NCBI GenBank assembly: GCA_947373775.1
Contig: CANBZE010000023.1
Coordinates: forward strand, 1 to 14,097
DNA from: Alphaproteobacteria bacterium
GTDB taxonomy: Bacteria; Pseudomonadota; Alphaproteobacteria; Micropepsales; Micropepsaceae
Length of the DNA stretch: 14,097 nt
Direction: 5' to 3'
Shown here: piece after piece, positions 1-7,683 of the stretch
Numbering within the stretch: the first letter of the stretch is position 1
Layout of the letters: every line of letters starts with the position of its first letter
The notes under the pieces: model-generated
Seen by the model: the letters and a program-made list of their open reading frames with translations, nothing else
Databases searched by the model: none
What the model was told of the DNA's origin: nothing
Translations under genes and position numbers: made by a program

Positions 1-226
1 GCTTGATGCGCGGCAAAAAGCGCGCAAAGGCTTCCGGTGTCTGGTCCGGCTTGCCGGTTTCCGGATTGCGGGCATGCAGATGCACGATGGCGGCCCCGGC
101 TTCGGCGGCGCCGATGGCAGCTTCCGCGATCTGGTCCGGCGTCACCGGCAGATACTGCGACATGGACGGGGTATGAATCGCGCCGGTGACGGCGCAGGTG
201 ATGATGACCTTGTCACCCAATGACAT
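1..226 (-). CDS. Beta-keto acid cleavage enzyme (BKACE, DUF849), N-terminal part, cut by window edge
   Basis: Only the first 75 codons are present; the gene runs off the left edge. BKACE enzymes are cytoplasmic TIM-barrel metalloenzymes that condense a beta-keto acid with acetyl-CoA, giving a CoA thioester and acetoacetate. The fragment starts MSLGDKVIITCAVTGAIHTP, a typical family N-terminus, followed by SMSQYLPVTPDQIA. It then carries the HLHAR motif, whose two histidines (about residues 49 and 51) are the family's zinc ligands, and the following NPETGKP. The ATG at 226 is preceded by an AAGGAATAG ribosome binding site lying in the 15-bp gap after the upstream dehydrogenase gene, so the two are almost certainly cotranscribed. 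The dehydrogenase would supply the 3-keto acid substrate. The substrate-specificity residues lie outside the window, so the natural substrate cannot be assigned. The family call is firm. Confidence 0.93.
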   Translation of the reverse strand, partial: MSLGDKVIITCAVTGAIHTPSMSQYLPVTPDQIAEAAIGAAEAGAAIVHLHARNPETGKPDQTPEAFARFLPRIK

Positions 227-241
227 GCTCTATTCCTTTTC

Positions 242-1189
242 CTACTTGCCGATATCTTTGTCTGCGCGGCGCTTGTGCGCCGCCAGCGCCATCAGCCGCC
301 GGTCGCGCCAGGCCTGCCGCTCCTGCAGCTTGTCTTCGGGCAGCGCCTTGCGGCGGTCCGCCGTGATGGTTTCCAGCACCGGGCCGTTCCAGTCGGCCCG
401 CCGCTGCATGGAAGCCTGCAGCCGGATATAGATCTGCTCATAGCGCTGGCAGTAATCGCGCACCCCGCCCGGGGCATTGAGATCAATGGTCTCGAACGGT
501 CCCATGAAGGACCAGCGAAGCGCCAGGCCTTCGCGGATACCGACATCGACATCCTCGATACTGGCATAGCCGTCGGCCACCAGCCGGAAGGCCTCTTCCA
601 GCAGCGCGCCCTGCATGCGGTTCATCACAAAGCCGTCTAGCTCCTGTTTCATCACGATGGGGGCATGGCCGGCGGCGCGCAGGAAATCGGCGGTGCGGGC
701 CACCACGGCCTTGTCGGTCCAGGGGGCGGGCACCACTTCGGCGGCCGGAATGAGATAAGGCGGATTGATGGGATGCACCACCAGGCAGCGAGCACGGCCT
801 TTCAGATGTTCGGTGAACTTGGACGGCAGGATGGCCGAGGTCGAACTGGCCAATATCGTGTCCGGTGCGGCCAGCGCATCCAGCCGCCCGAACATGTCCT
901 TCTTGATGTCCACCACCTCGGGCGTGTTTTCCTGGACGTAAGCTGCGCCTTTGATGGCTTCTTCCAGGGTCGCGACTGCGCGCATGCGCCGACGCACGGT
1001 CTGGATCGATGCGCCGTCCAGCAGGTCGTTGGCTTCCAGGTCCGGCAGCACGCCGTCGATATAGGTCAACGCCTTGCCGGCGGCGGCATCGTCCGCATCC
1101 CACAACGCAATGTCATGACCGGCGCGAGCAAAACTGATGGCCCAGCCGCGGCCGACAAAACCCGTGCCTATAATTGCTACTTTACTCAT
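242..1189 (-). CDS. NAD-dependent 3-hydroxyacid dehydrogenase, lambda-crystallin/L-gulonate 3-dehydrogenase-like
   Basis: A 315-residue soluble protein of the 3-hydroxyacyl-CoA dehydrogenase superfamily. The Rossmann motif GTGFVG is at residues 8-13. An Asp at about 31 after strand 2 favours NAD over NADP. The catalytic set is visible: Ser in ASSTS (115-118), His139 in VVHP, Glu151, and Asn190 in VMNRMQGALLEEA. The C-terminal helical domain has LALRWSFMGPFETIDLNAPG, close to lambda-crystallin (L-gulonate 3-dehydrogenase), and the length matches that family, which acts on free hydroxy acids rather than CoA esters. L-carnitine dehydrogenase is a related alternative but fits this stretch less well. 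The ATG at 1189 follows a GAGGGA ribosome binding site. The gene lies 25 bp after the amidohydrolase gene and 15 bp before BKACE. Family confidence is high; substrate is unknown. Confidence 0.9.
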   Translation of the reverse strand: MSKVAIIGTGFVGRGWAISFARAGHDIALWDADDAAAGKALTYIDGVLPDLEANDLLDGASIQTVRRRMRAVATLEEAIKGAAYVQENTPEVVDIKKDMFGRLDALAAPDTILASSTSAILPSKFTEHLKGRARCLVVHPINPPYLIPAAEVVPAPWTDKAVVARTADFLRAAGHAPIVMKQELDGFVMNRMQGALLEEAFRLVADGYASIEDVDVGIREGLALRWSFMGPFETIDLNAPGGVRDYCQRYEQIYIRLQASMQRRADWNGPVLETITADRRKALPEDKLQERQAWRDRRLMALAAHKRRADKDIGK

Positions 1190-1214
1190 GCTTCCCTCTT
1201 ATTGGCCCACCTTG

Positions 1215-4145
1215 CTAACGGGCCGCGTCTTTGGCCTTGCCGGACACCAGGTCTTCGATGGTGAACATCCGGCCATTGGCGATCACACGCTTTACCTTAT
1301 GGGCATTGGCGATATTTTCCAGCGGATCGCCCTCCACCAGCACGATGTCGGCCAATTTGCCCGGCGCGATCACACCGGCATCCAGTTGCAGGAAATCGGC
1401 CGGCACGGCAGTGGCGGCGCGCAGGGCCTCATAGGGCGTCATGCCGAAGCGGACGTAAGCGGCCAGTTCCGAGTGCATGTACATCGGTCCCGGCTGGTCG
1501 GTGCCAGCCACGATGCGGCCACCGGCATGCATCACGTCCATGATCAGCTTGCCGGTGCCCGAAATATCCGGCGCAGGCTGCGGCCCAAGAATCTGATTCT
1601 TCAGCCAGGGCGGGGCCATCGCCAGGCGCGGATCGTCGCGCATCGCCGGTTCATCGGCCAGCAGCAGACGCATGCTGGGGAACAAGGTCGGTGTCATGGT
1701 CATGTGTGCCGCGCCCAGGATGCTGGACACGTCTTTATAGCTGCGCCCCAAGGTCATCTTGGGCGAGTATCCGCGCCGCGAAGTGCCTTCGGTGTGCTCC
1801 ATGCTGTCGATGCCGCTGAAGGCCGAGGGATAGACCTCATGGCTGGAAGCGGGCACGCCGATGCTATGGGCGAACTCGACAATATGCCGTTGCTGGATGT
1901 CAGGCATGCGGACATAGCTTTTGAGCATGTCGAAACCCAGGATGCGGGCGCGCTCCAGCTCCATGGCCAGGTGCGCATTGGAAGAGATGGCGATGCCCAT
2001 CTTGTAATAGACACGCTGCCATTCCATCAGATGGCCGGTGTCATAGATGCGCGGCGAGACACGGATGCCGGCGTCCGATGCTTCACGGTCTTCCACGGCT
2101 TCATACGGCAACCCGCCCGGACTGCGGATGGTGGTCACGCCGTAGGCGAGGAATTCGCGGCCCTGTTGCTCGCCGGAGTCGCTCTGACGGTGGGTGTGGA
2201 AATCGATCAGCCCAGGCATGGCGGTCAGGTTAGGCGCTTCGATGGTGGCGCGGCCTTTCACATGCGGCGCGACAGCGGTGATACGATTGCCGTCGATCGT
2301 GATGTCGACGTCGTTGCGGGCAGTTTTGGACACCCCATCGACCAGCTTTCCGACATGCATGACCATGTGCGTCTTGGGCACATTGACGTGATAGGTCAGG
2401 TTGATCGGAACGGTTTGGACCTCGCCCGTTTCGCTGTCGAGCAATCGCAGCTTGTCGTTGGACTGGTAGAGGATATGGCGGCTGTCGCCGGCCCAGCTGG
2501 GGGCATAGGCGATTTCGGTGGTGATGCGGCGCGGCGCGCCCAGCGGCTCGCCGGCGGCCGACACCGGAAACACCGACAGATAGCCTTCATACACCGCCAG
2601 CATGCGGGTTCCGTTCGGCGACCAGACCGGCCCATTCCAGCCGCGGCTGTCGATGGAAAGATTGGGCACAGGCGCATACCATTTGTCGTCGCTGGCCGTG
2701 GCGGGACCCTCCGACGACATGGACAGAAGCTGGTTGGTGCCTTCGCGGTACTTGGCCGAATAGGGCGAAACCATCGCCACCATCACCCGCTTGCCGTCCG
2801 GCGACCAGGTCGGCGCGCCTGGCGCAAAGATGGAGGCGTGGATCTGGGTGGTCTTTAAGGTATCGACATCGATCACCGCGATGCTGGACCGCCGCCACAT
2901 GCCGTCCACGTCCAGATAAGCGATGCGCTTGCCGTCCGGAGAGAAAGTCGGCGAGATCGGCTGGGTGGACAGATGCGTGATCTGACGCTCGGTGCCGCTG
3001 CGCATGTCGCGCAGCCACAGCTGCAGCAAACCGCCCGCCTTGTCGGAGGTATAGACCAGCCAATTGCCGTCCGGCGACCAGGCCGGATCGGTGTCATAGG
3101 CGGCATCGCGGGTCAGATTCTTCGGCGTGCCACCCGTCACCGGCATCACATAGATGTCGCCCAGCGCGGCAAAAGCGATGGACTTGCCGTCCGGTGACAG
3201 CATGGGCCGCACAATGCCCAGCGCCTTGCGCGGCGCATGGCTGGTGAAGTCGCGCTTCTTGCGCACATAGGTGCCGCTGACCGGCGTCACTTCGAGCGTG
3301 GCGGTAAACGGAATGGTCTGGACGTTGCCGCTGAGGTCGCGTTTGCGGATCTTGCCGTCCGAGACATAGAAGAATTCATTGCGCGACAGGAAGCTGGGCC
3401 GGAAGGGAAAGACATGCTCGTCGCCGGTGATGTTGCGGCCGTTGATCTCCAGCCAGCCCTTGGCGCCGTCCACGGCGTGCGCGACCACCTCGCCGCCCCA
3501 GCTTGCCGCATCGATCCGCGCGGTGGTAGCCACAAGCCGGCGTTCTTCACCGCCGGTGGCATCCACCGCATAGACGCCCTTGCCACTGTCACGGGTGGAC
3601 ACAAACGAAATCTGCCGGTCATCGGCCGACCAGCTGGGCATCGTGTCCTCGGCCGGGTCGCGGGTGAGCTGGCGGATGGCACCGCTCTTCAGGTCCAGCA
3701 CGAAAATATTGATGTCGCTGCCCAGCGGGCTGCCGCGATCCGAAGAAAAGGCTATCCGGCTGCCGTCATGGCTGTACACCGGCTCGCGGTCATCGAACGC
3801 GCCCTGGGTCAGTTGGTGCTGGTTCGAACCATCGGGATTGATTGCCCACAGATCATAGCCGCCGTCGCGATAGGCAAAGAAGGCGATGGTCTTGCCGTCC
3901 GGCGACCAGACTGGCTGGCGCGCATCATTGAACACGTCGGTGATGCGCTTGGCGGGCCCGCCGCTGGCGGGAAGCACCCAGATGCTGCCCTGCAGGTCCA
4001 TCGCCAGCATCCGGCCATCCGGCGAGACCGACACCGACATGGAGGTGCCCTCGTCCACCGTGACCGATACCGGCTTGGGCGCGGCGCCACTGGCGCTGCC
4101 CGCCAGGCACAACAAAGTCGCCAGCACGATCAGGTTGCGAGTCAT
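1215..4145 (-). CDS. Exported TolB-like beta-propeller / metal-dependent amidohydrolase fusion
   Basis: A 976-residue protein with a Sec-type signal peptide (MTRNLIVLATLLCLAGSASG, no lipobox), so probably periplasmic. Residues about 30-600 hold many PD40/WD40-like TolB repeats, seen as SPDGK-type turns (SPDGRMLAM, SPDGKTIAF, SPDGKSIAF, SPDGKRIAY and others). From about 610 to 960 there is an amidohydrolase barrel. It has HxH at 650/652 (DFHTH), a probable carboxylated lysine K742 (LKSYV), His769 and/or His784, the catalytic Asp883 (AGTDQ), and the closing APGKLADIVLVEGDP typical of imidazolonepropionase/dipeptidase-like members. The metal site therefore looks intact. This propeller-amidohydrolase arrangement is known in bacterial genomes, but substrates are mostly undefined; cyclic amide or peptide hydrolysis is plausible. 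The start at 4145 lies 33 bp after the PQQ dehydrogenase stop, consistent with an operon. No frameshift is seen. Confidence 0.92.
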   Translation of the reverse strand: MTRNLIVLATLLCLAGSASGAAPKPVSVTVDEGTSMSVSVSPDGRMLAMDLQGSIWVLPASGGPAKRITDVFNDARQPVWSPDGKTIAFFAYRDGGYDLWAINPDGSNQHQLTQGAFDDREPVYSHDGSRIAFSSDRGSPLGSDINIFVLDLKSGAIRQLTRDPAEDTMPSWSADDRQISFVSTRDSGKGVYAVDATGGEERRLVATTARIDAASWGGEVVAHAVDGAKGWLEINGRNITGDEHVFPFRPSFLSRNEFFYVSDGKIRKRDLSGNVQTIPFTATLEVTPVSGTYVRKKRDFTSHAPRKALGIVRPMLSPDGKSIAFAALGDIYVMPVTGGTPKNLTRDAAYDTDPAWSPDGNWLVYTSDKAGGLLQLWLRDMRSGTERQITHLSTQPISPTFSPDGKRIAYLDVDGMWRRSSIAVIDVDTLKTTQIHASIFAPGAPTWSPDGKRVMVAMVSPYSAKYREGTNQLLSMSSEGPATASDDKWYAPVPNLSIDSRGWNGPVWSPNGTRMLAVYEGYLSVFPVSAAGEPLGAPRRITTEIAYAPSWAGDSRHILYQSNDKLRLLDSETGEVQTVPINLTYHVNVPKTHMVMHVGKLVDGVSKTARNDVDITIDGNRITAVAPHVKGRATIEAPNLTAMPGLIDFHTHRQSDSGEQQGREFLAYGVTTIRSPGGLPYEAVEDREASDAGIRVSPRIYDTGHLMEWQRVYYKMGIAISSNAHLAMELERARILGFDMLKSYVRMPDIQQRHIVEFAHSIGVPASSHEVYPSAFSGIDSMEHTEGTSRRGYSPKMTLGRSYKDVSSILGAAHMTMTPTLFPSMRLLLADEPAMRDDPRLAMAPPWLKNQILGPQPAPDISGTGKLIMDVMHAGGRIVAGTDQPGPMYMHSELAAYVRFGMTPYEALRAATAVPADFLQLDAGVIAPGKLADIVLVEGDPLENIANAHKVKRVIANGRMFTIEDLVSGKAKDAAR
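2609..3909 (-). repeat. In-frame DNA repeats encoding TolB/PD40 SPDGK turns
   Basis: Within the propeller gene, near-identical short stretches recur on the plus strand around the core ttgccgtccggcgacca: at about 2790-2808 and 3891-3909 (identical over 19 bases), 3063-3081, and degenerate copies near 2609, 2929 and 3184. They are in register with the reading frame and encode W/F-SPDGK-type turns of successive propeller blades. They reflect protein repeat structure rather than a mobile or regulatory repeat, though such similar copies could promote slippage or recombination. Confidence 0.75.
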
Positions 4146-4178
4146 GGATGGCCCCGGTTCATCTCAGGCGGAGTTTGC

Positions 4179-6488
4179 CTATGACTTGAGCCGGTAGGCA
4201 ATAAAGCCGTCGCTCGCCCCGGTACCAAAGCCCGACGCCCCGCCGGCATTGATCAGGACATATTGTTTTCCGTCCCGCCCCAGATAGGTCATGGGCGTAG
4301 CGTGGCCGCCGGCGGGCAGCTTTGTTTCCCACAGCACCTTGCCGCTCGCCTCGTCCACGGCGCGGAAATACTTGTCCTGGGTGGCGCCGATGAAAATCAC
4401 CCCGCCGCCGGTGACGATGGAGCCGCCGATATTGGGCGTCCCCAGCCGGATCGGCAGGCCCAGCGCCACGCCAAACGGCCCGCTATTGGCCGCGTTACCC
4501 AGCGGATGCTGCCACAACAGTTTCTGGGTCTTGAGGTCCACCGCCGCCAGGTAGCCGTAAGGCGGCCGCTGGCAGGGAATGCCCAGCGGTGTCAGGAAGC
4601 CGTCAAAGTGCAAGCCATAGGGCGTGCCTTCCATGGCCGCGCCGCGATAGGGCGATTTGGCCGCACCCTTGGCGCGTGGATCGCGGGTGGTGAACAGGTG
4701 TTCGCGGTCGGCCTGCTCGCGCGCGATCAACTCGTCCCAGTCGGCCATCAGGTTGGAATTGACCACCACGACACTGCGGCCCTCATCCACCGACACGCTG
4801 CCCCAATCGATGCCGCCCAGTTCGCCCGGCGTGCGCACCGACGATCCGAAGCGCAGCGGCGTAAACATGCCGTGATAGGTCGCCTGGCGGAAGCGGATGC
4901 GGCAATAGACCTGGTCGAAGGGCGTTACGCCCCACATGTCAGACTCTTTCAGGTCCGAACCGATAAAGCTCGGCATCCCCACCGAATAGGGCTGGGTATG
5001 CGACCAGCGTTCGCCCGGAATAGTGGAAGCGGGAACGGGACGTTCCTCGACCTTGGTCAGCGGCTTGCCGGTGCGGCGGTCCAGCACAAACAGCTGCCCC
5101 GTCTTGGTCGGCTGGATCAGGGCGGGGACGTTGCCGCTCGCTGTCGGGAAGTCCGCCAGCACCGGCTGGGCTGCCAGGTCATAGTCCCAAAGATCGTGAT
5201 GCACCGCCTGGAAGGTCCAGCGCACCACACCGGTATCGGCCTCCAGCGCCACCACCGCGACCGAGAAGCGGTCATTCTCCGGTGTACGCTGCAAGCCCCA
5301 ATAGTCGGGGCTGCCATTGCCCATCGGCACATAGACCAGGCCCAAGGCTTCGTCGCCGCTGAACGCGGTCCAGCTGTTGGGAGTGGATGGGGTGTAAGTC
5401 TGGCCCGGCGCCAGCGGGGCGTGCTGGTCCGGCTTGCCCGGATCGAAGGCCCACTTCAATACGCCGGTCACCGCGTCATAACCACGGATGACACCCGGCG
5501 GCACGCGGGTGGAGGCATTGTCGATGATGTAGGCGCCAATGATCGCCGTACCGTGCACGATGGCAGGCGGCGAGGTCGGATTGGTCCAGCCCCGGGTGGC
5601 GGCGTCCAGACCCATGCCCTCGGACAGATCGACTGATCCATCCTTGCCGAAGCCGTGGCAGGTTTCGCCGGTCTTGGCATCGACCGCGATCAGCTTGTTG
5701 TCGACGGTACCGACCAGAATACGCGTGGGGCACTCGCTGACCCCGGTCGGCGCGCGGAAGAAGCTGACACCACGGCAGACGCCACGGCCGCCAGCGGACA
5801 AGTCGATCTTGGTTTCATGACGCCACAGCTGCTTGCCGGTCACCGGGTCGAGCGCAAAGATCGCGCTGTGGGGCGTGCAGCCATACAGCATCCCGTCCAC
5901 CATCAGGGGCGTGGTTTCCATCTGGTGGGCGGAGTGACTGTCGGGGGCCTCAAGGCCTGCATGATAGGTCCAGGCCTCTTCCAGCTTGGCGGCATTGGCG
6001 GGCGTGATCTGGGCCAGCGGCGAATAGCGCGTGCCATGCTGGCTGCTGCCGTAATGGGTCCATTCACCCTTCTGTGCGGCGGGCGTAGCGGCGGCAATTC
6101 CGGCGGCGGGCGCAGGATCGTGCGCCGTCACGGCAATCGCGACGGCGACAACTGCCAGCAGCACAAAAGCGGCCAGCGCCACCCTTTTGGCGCCCTGCCC
6201 CAGCATCAACAGCCACAAAGCGGCAACGGAAAGGAAGACCAGGCGCGGCATCAAGGCCCAGCCGTCCAGCCCCACTTCCCACAGCGACCAGCCGATGCTG
6301 CCCAGGAACACCAGCCAGAACAGGGTCGCGCCGAAGGGATTGGCGCGCAGCACCATCACCGCCGAGACAAGGATCAGGACGCCGGCAACGGCGTAATACA
6401 GCGAGCCGCCCAGCGATGCGAGATAAAGACCCGGCACCGCTATGCCCAGTCCGGTCGCCAGGAGAAGAAGAAAGGAGAGTATCCGCAT
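4179..6488 (-). CDS. Membrane-bound PQQ-dependent dehydrogenase, glucose/quinate/shikimate family
   Basis: With the ATG at 6488 the protein is 769 residues, close to E. coli glucose dehydrogenase (about 796). Five hydrophobic helices fill the first 125 residues, as in quinone-linked membrane PQQ dehydrogenases. The rest is a periplasmic eight-bladed PQQ propeller. Family motifs are clear: GEWTHYGSSQHGTRYSPL, RVPPGVIRGYD, PNSWTAFSGDEALGLVYVPMG, and VHHDLWDYDLAAQP. Asp435 in that last motif aligns with catalytic Asp466 of E. coli Gcd. Lys462 in PTKTG has the same 27-residue spacing as Gcd Lys493. The C-terminus has PAGGHATPMTY and INAGGASGFG. The enzyme would oxidise a sugar or cyclic polyol in the periplasm and reduce ubiquinone. 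A GTG at 6530 would add 14 polar residues before the first helix, so ATG 6488 is preferred. Glucose versus quinate or another polyol cannot be decided here; no PQQ biosynthesis genes are in view. Confidence 0.93.
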   Translation of the reverse strand: MRILSFLLLLATGLGIAVPGLYLASLGGSLYYAVAGVLILVSAVMVLRANPFGATLFWLVFLGSIGWSLWEVGLDGWALMPRLVFLSVAALWLLMLGQGAKRVALAAFVLLAVVAVAIAVTAHDPAPAAGIAAATPAAQKGEWTHYGSSQHGTRYSPLAQITPANAAKLEEAWTYHAGLEAPDSHSAHQMETTPLMVDGMLYGCTPHSAIFALDPVTGKQLWRHETKIDLSAGGRGVCRGVSFFRAPTGVSECPTRILVGTVDNKLIAVDAKTGETCHGFGKDGSVDLSEGMGLDAATRGWTNPTSPPAIVHGTAIIGAYIIDNASTRVPPGVIRGYDAVTGVLKWAFDPGKPDQHAPLAPGQTYTPSTPNSWTAFSGDEALGLVYVPMGNGSPDYWGLQRTPENDRFSVAVVALEADTGVVRWTFQAVHHDLWDYDLAAQPVLADFPTASGNVPALIQPTKTGQLFVLDRRTGKPLTKVEERPVPASTIPGERWSHTQPYSVGMPSFIGSDLKESDMWGVTPFDQVYCRIRFRQATYHGMFTPLRFGSSVRTPGELGGIDWGSVSVDEGRSVVVVNSNLMADWDELIAREQADREHLFTTRDPRAKGAAKSPYRGAAMEGTPYGLHFDGFLTPLGIPCQRPPYGYLAAVDLKTQKLLWQHPLGNAANSGPFGVALGLPIRLGTPNIGGSIVTGGGVIFIGATQDKYFRAVDEASGKVLWETKLPAGGHATPMTYLGRDGKQYVLINAGGASGFGTGASDGFIAYRLKS

Positions 6489-6570
6489 GTTGCCCCGCGG
6501 TTGATGAGACCCAGGGCGTAGGGTTAGCACAGAAGCGCGGGATTTCCGACTCCGGCCTCACCGACCAATG

Positions 6571-7683
6571 TCAGGCCGCGGCGCGCATTTCCCCGGACAC
6601 GCCCTTGGTGAAGTCCTGGAAGATGGTGACCAGTTCTTCCACATCCACATGCTTGGGAGCGCCGGCGGGAAAGCGATATTGCCAGAAACTGGTGATATGC
6701 TGCATCGCCCCCATCTTCTCGCCGATCTCCAGGAACAGCTTGGGCGCGCCCAGCAGGAATTCGCGGAACAGCTTGGGGTTCTTCTCGTCAATCATGTCGC
6801 CATAGGCTTTGTCATATACGCTGATGATGCGGCGGATTTCGGCGCTGGTGAGTTTGGCGCCGCGCAGGATCTGGCTCTTGCCATCGTCCAGGATCGCCCG
6901 TTCGTCGCCCACCAGCTTGCCGGCCGGCCGGATGGTCTTGATGTCGCGCAGCGCCCGGATCAGGTCAGGCCAGAACTCTTCCAGGCACCATTTGTAGTAG
7001 ATGAAGCCGCGCCAGCTGAACACGCCTTCGCTGAACTCGTCCGGCGCCAGGTTCAGGGTGGCACGCAGCGGCTCCAGCTTCTCGTTCACTTCGTTGGACA
7101 GCAGGGCCGCCACCATGCGGCCGGTGGAGGCGCTATGGCCGCCCTTGCCGCTGGCCAGCGCGGTCAGCCGACTGACTTCCTGCGCCGCATAATCATACAT
7201 GCGCAGCTGGTCGGCGGCGGAAATGTCGAAATAGCTGGCATCGGGCTGGAAATCAAAGGTCCGAAGATGCTCGCGCAGCAGGAAGGGATCCAGCGACGGC
7301 ACGCCGTCGATCAGGCGCATCACTTCCAGGTCGCGCTTCATGTCAGCCAGGTCGCGATAATTGCCCACTTCCTTGAGCAGACCTTCAAAGCCGCGCTGGC
7401 CGATGAACAGCGACTGGCCGCCCGCACTCAGGTTGGTGCGCTCGAAGGGAATGATGATCTTGGTCGCCTGCGCCCGGCGGTCATGGAAGAAATCCATCTC
7501 GTCGGCCCGCAGCCGGTGCTTGAGGATGATCGTTCCGTTGATGATCTTGGAGGTGAACAGCGGCGCGTTGCGGAAATTGGGATTTTCCACATTGGCGGCG
7601 CCGATCGCCACCAGGTTCAGGACGCGGTTGGACGATGCGCCGCTGAGCGCGCTCAGGCAGCGGATGGAGCGGTCAGCGGACAT
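6571..7683 (-). CDS. Uncharacterised 370-aa soluble protein, start overlaps the PilZ gene stop
   Basis: I do not recognise a family. The predicted protein has no signal peptide and no membrane segment. It is mixed alpha/beta, with many charged helices in the C-terminal two thirds (for example LTSAEIRRIISVYDKAYGDM and PKLFREFLLGAPKLFLEIGE) and aromatic-rich patches (FSWRGFIYYKWCLEEFWPDL). The N-terminal part (residues 1-60) has hydrophobic strands such as VLNLVAIGAANV. Codon use and GC resemble the neighbours, so it looks like a genuine chromosomal gene. Its ATG overlaps the last 11 bp of the tandem PilZ gene and has no clear Shine-Dalgarno sequence, so translation is probably coupled to PilZ. 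That suggests the two products work together, perhaps with this protein as the partner or output of a c-di-GMP sensor. An 82-bp gap with no obvious promoter separates it from the PQQ dehydrogenase start. The function is unknown. Confidence 0.8.
   Translation of the reverse strand: MSADRSIRCLSALSGASSNRVLNLVAIGAANVENPNFRNAPLFTSKIINGTIILKHRLRADEMDFFHDRRAQATKIIIPFERTNLSAGGQSLFIGQRGFEGLLKEVGNYRDLADMKRDLEVMRLIDGVPSLDPFLLREHLRTFDFQPDASYFDISAADQLRMYDYAAQEVSRLTALASGKGGHSASTGRMVAALLSNEVNEKLEPLRATLNLAPDEFSEGVFSWRGFIYYKWCLEEFWPDLIRALRDIKTIRPAGKLVGDERAILDDGKSQILRGAKLTSAEIRRIISVYDKAYGDMIDEKNPKLFREFLLGAPKLFLEIGEKMGAMQHITSFWQYRFPAGAPKHVDVEELVTIFQDFTKGVSGEMRAAA

Noticed and set aside
1..1189. Carnitine degradation operon
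   Set aside because: Considered because carnitine dehydrogenase and BKACE are classic neighbours. The dehydrogenase C-terminal motif fits lambda-crystallin better, there is no fused thioesterase domain, and no betaine genes are seen.
1137..2858. 573-codon plus-strand open frame
   Set aside because: It lies antisense to the amidohydrolase gene, whose domains and catalytic residues are clear. The translation is His/Arg/Gly-rich with no recognisable motif, as expected of the complementary frame in GC-rich coding DNA.
3237..4184. 315-codon plus-strand open frame
   Set aside because: Antisense to the propeller part of the same gene; no motif, no ribosome binding site, and a composition typical of shadow frames.
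4263..5636. 457-codon plus-strand open frame
   Set aside because: Antisense to the PQQ dehydrogenase; no family resemblance.
6489..6530. GTG start at 6530 for the PQQ dehydrogenase
   Set aside because: It would place 14 polar residues before the first membrane helix; ATG 6488 gives the usual family N-terminus. It is not fully excluded.
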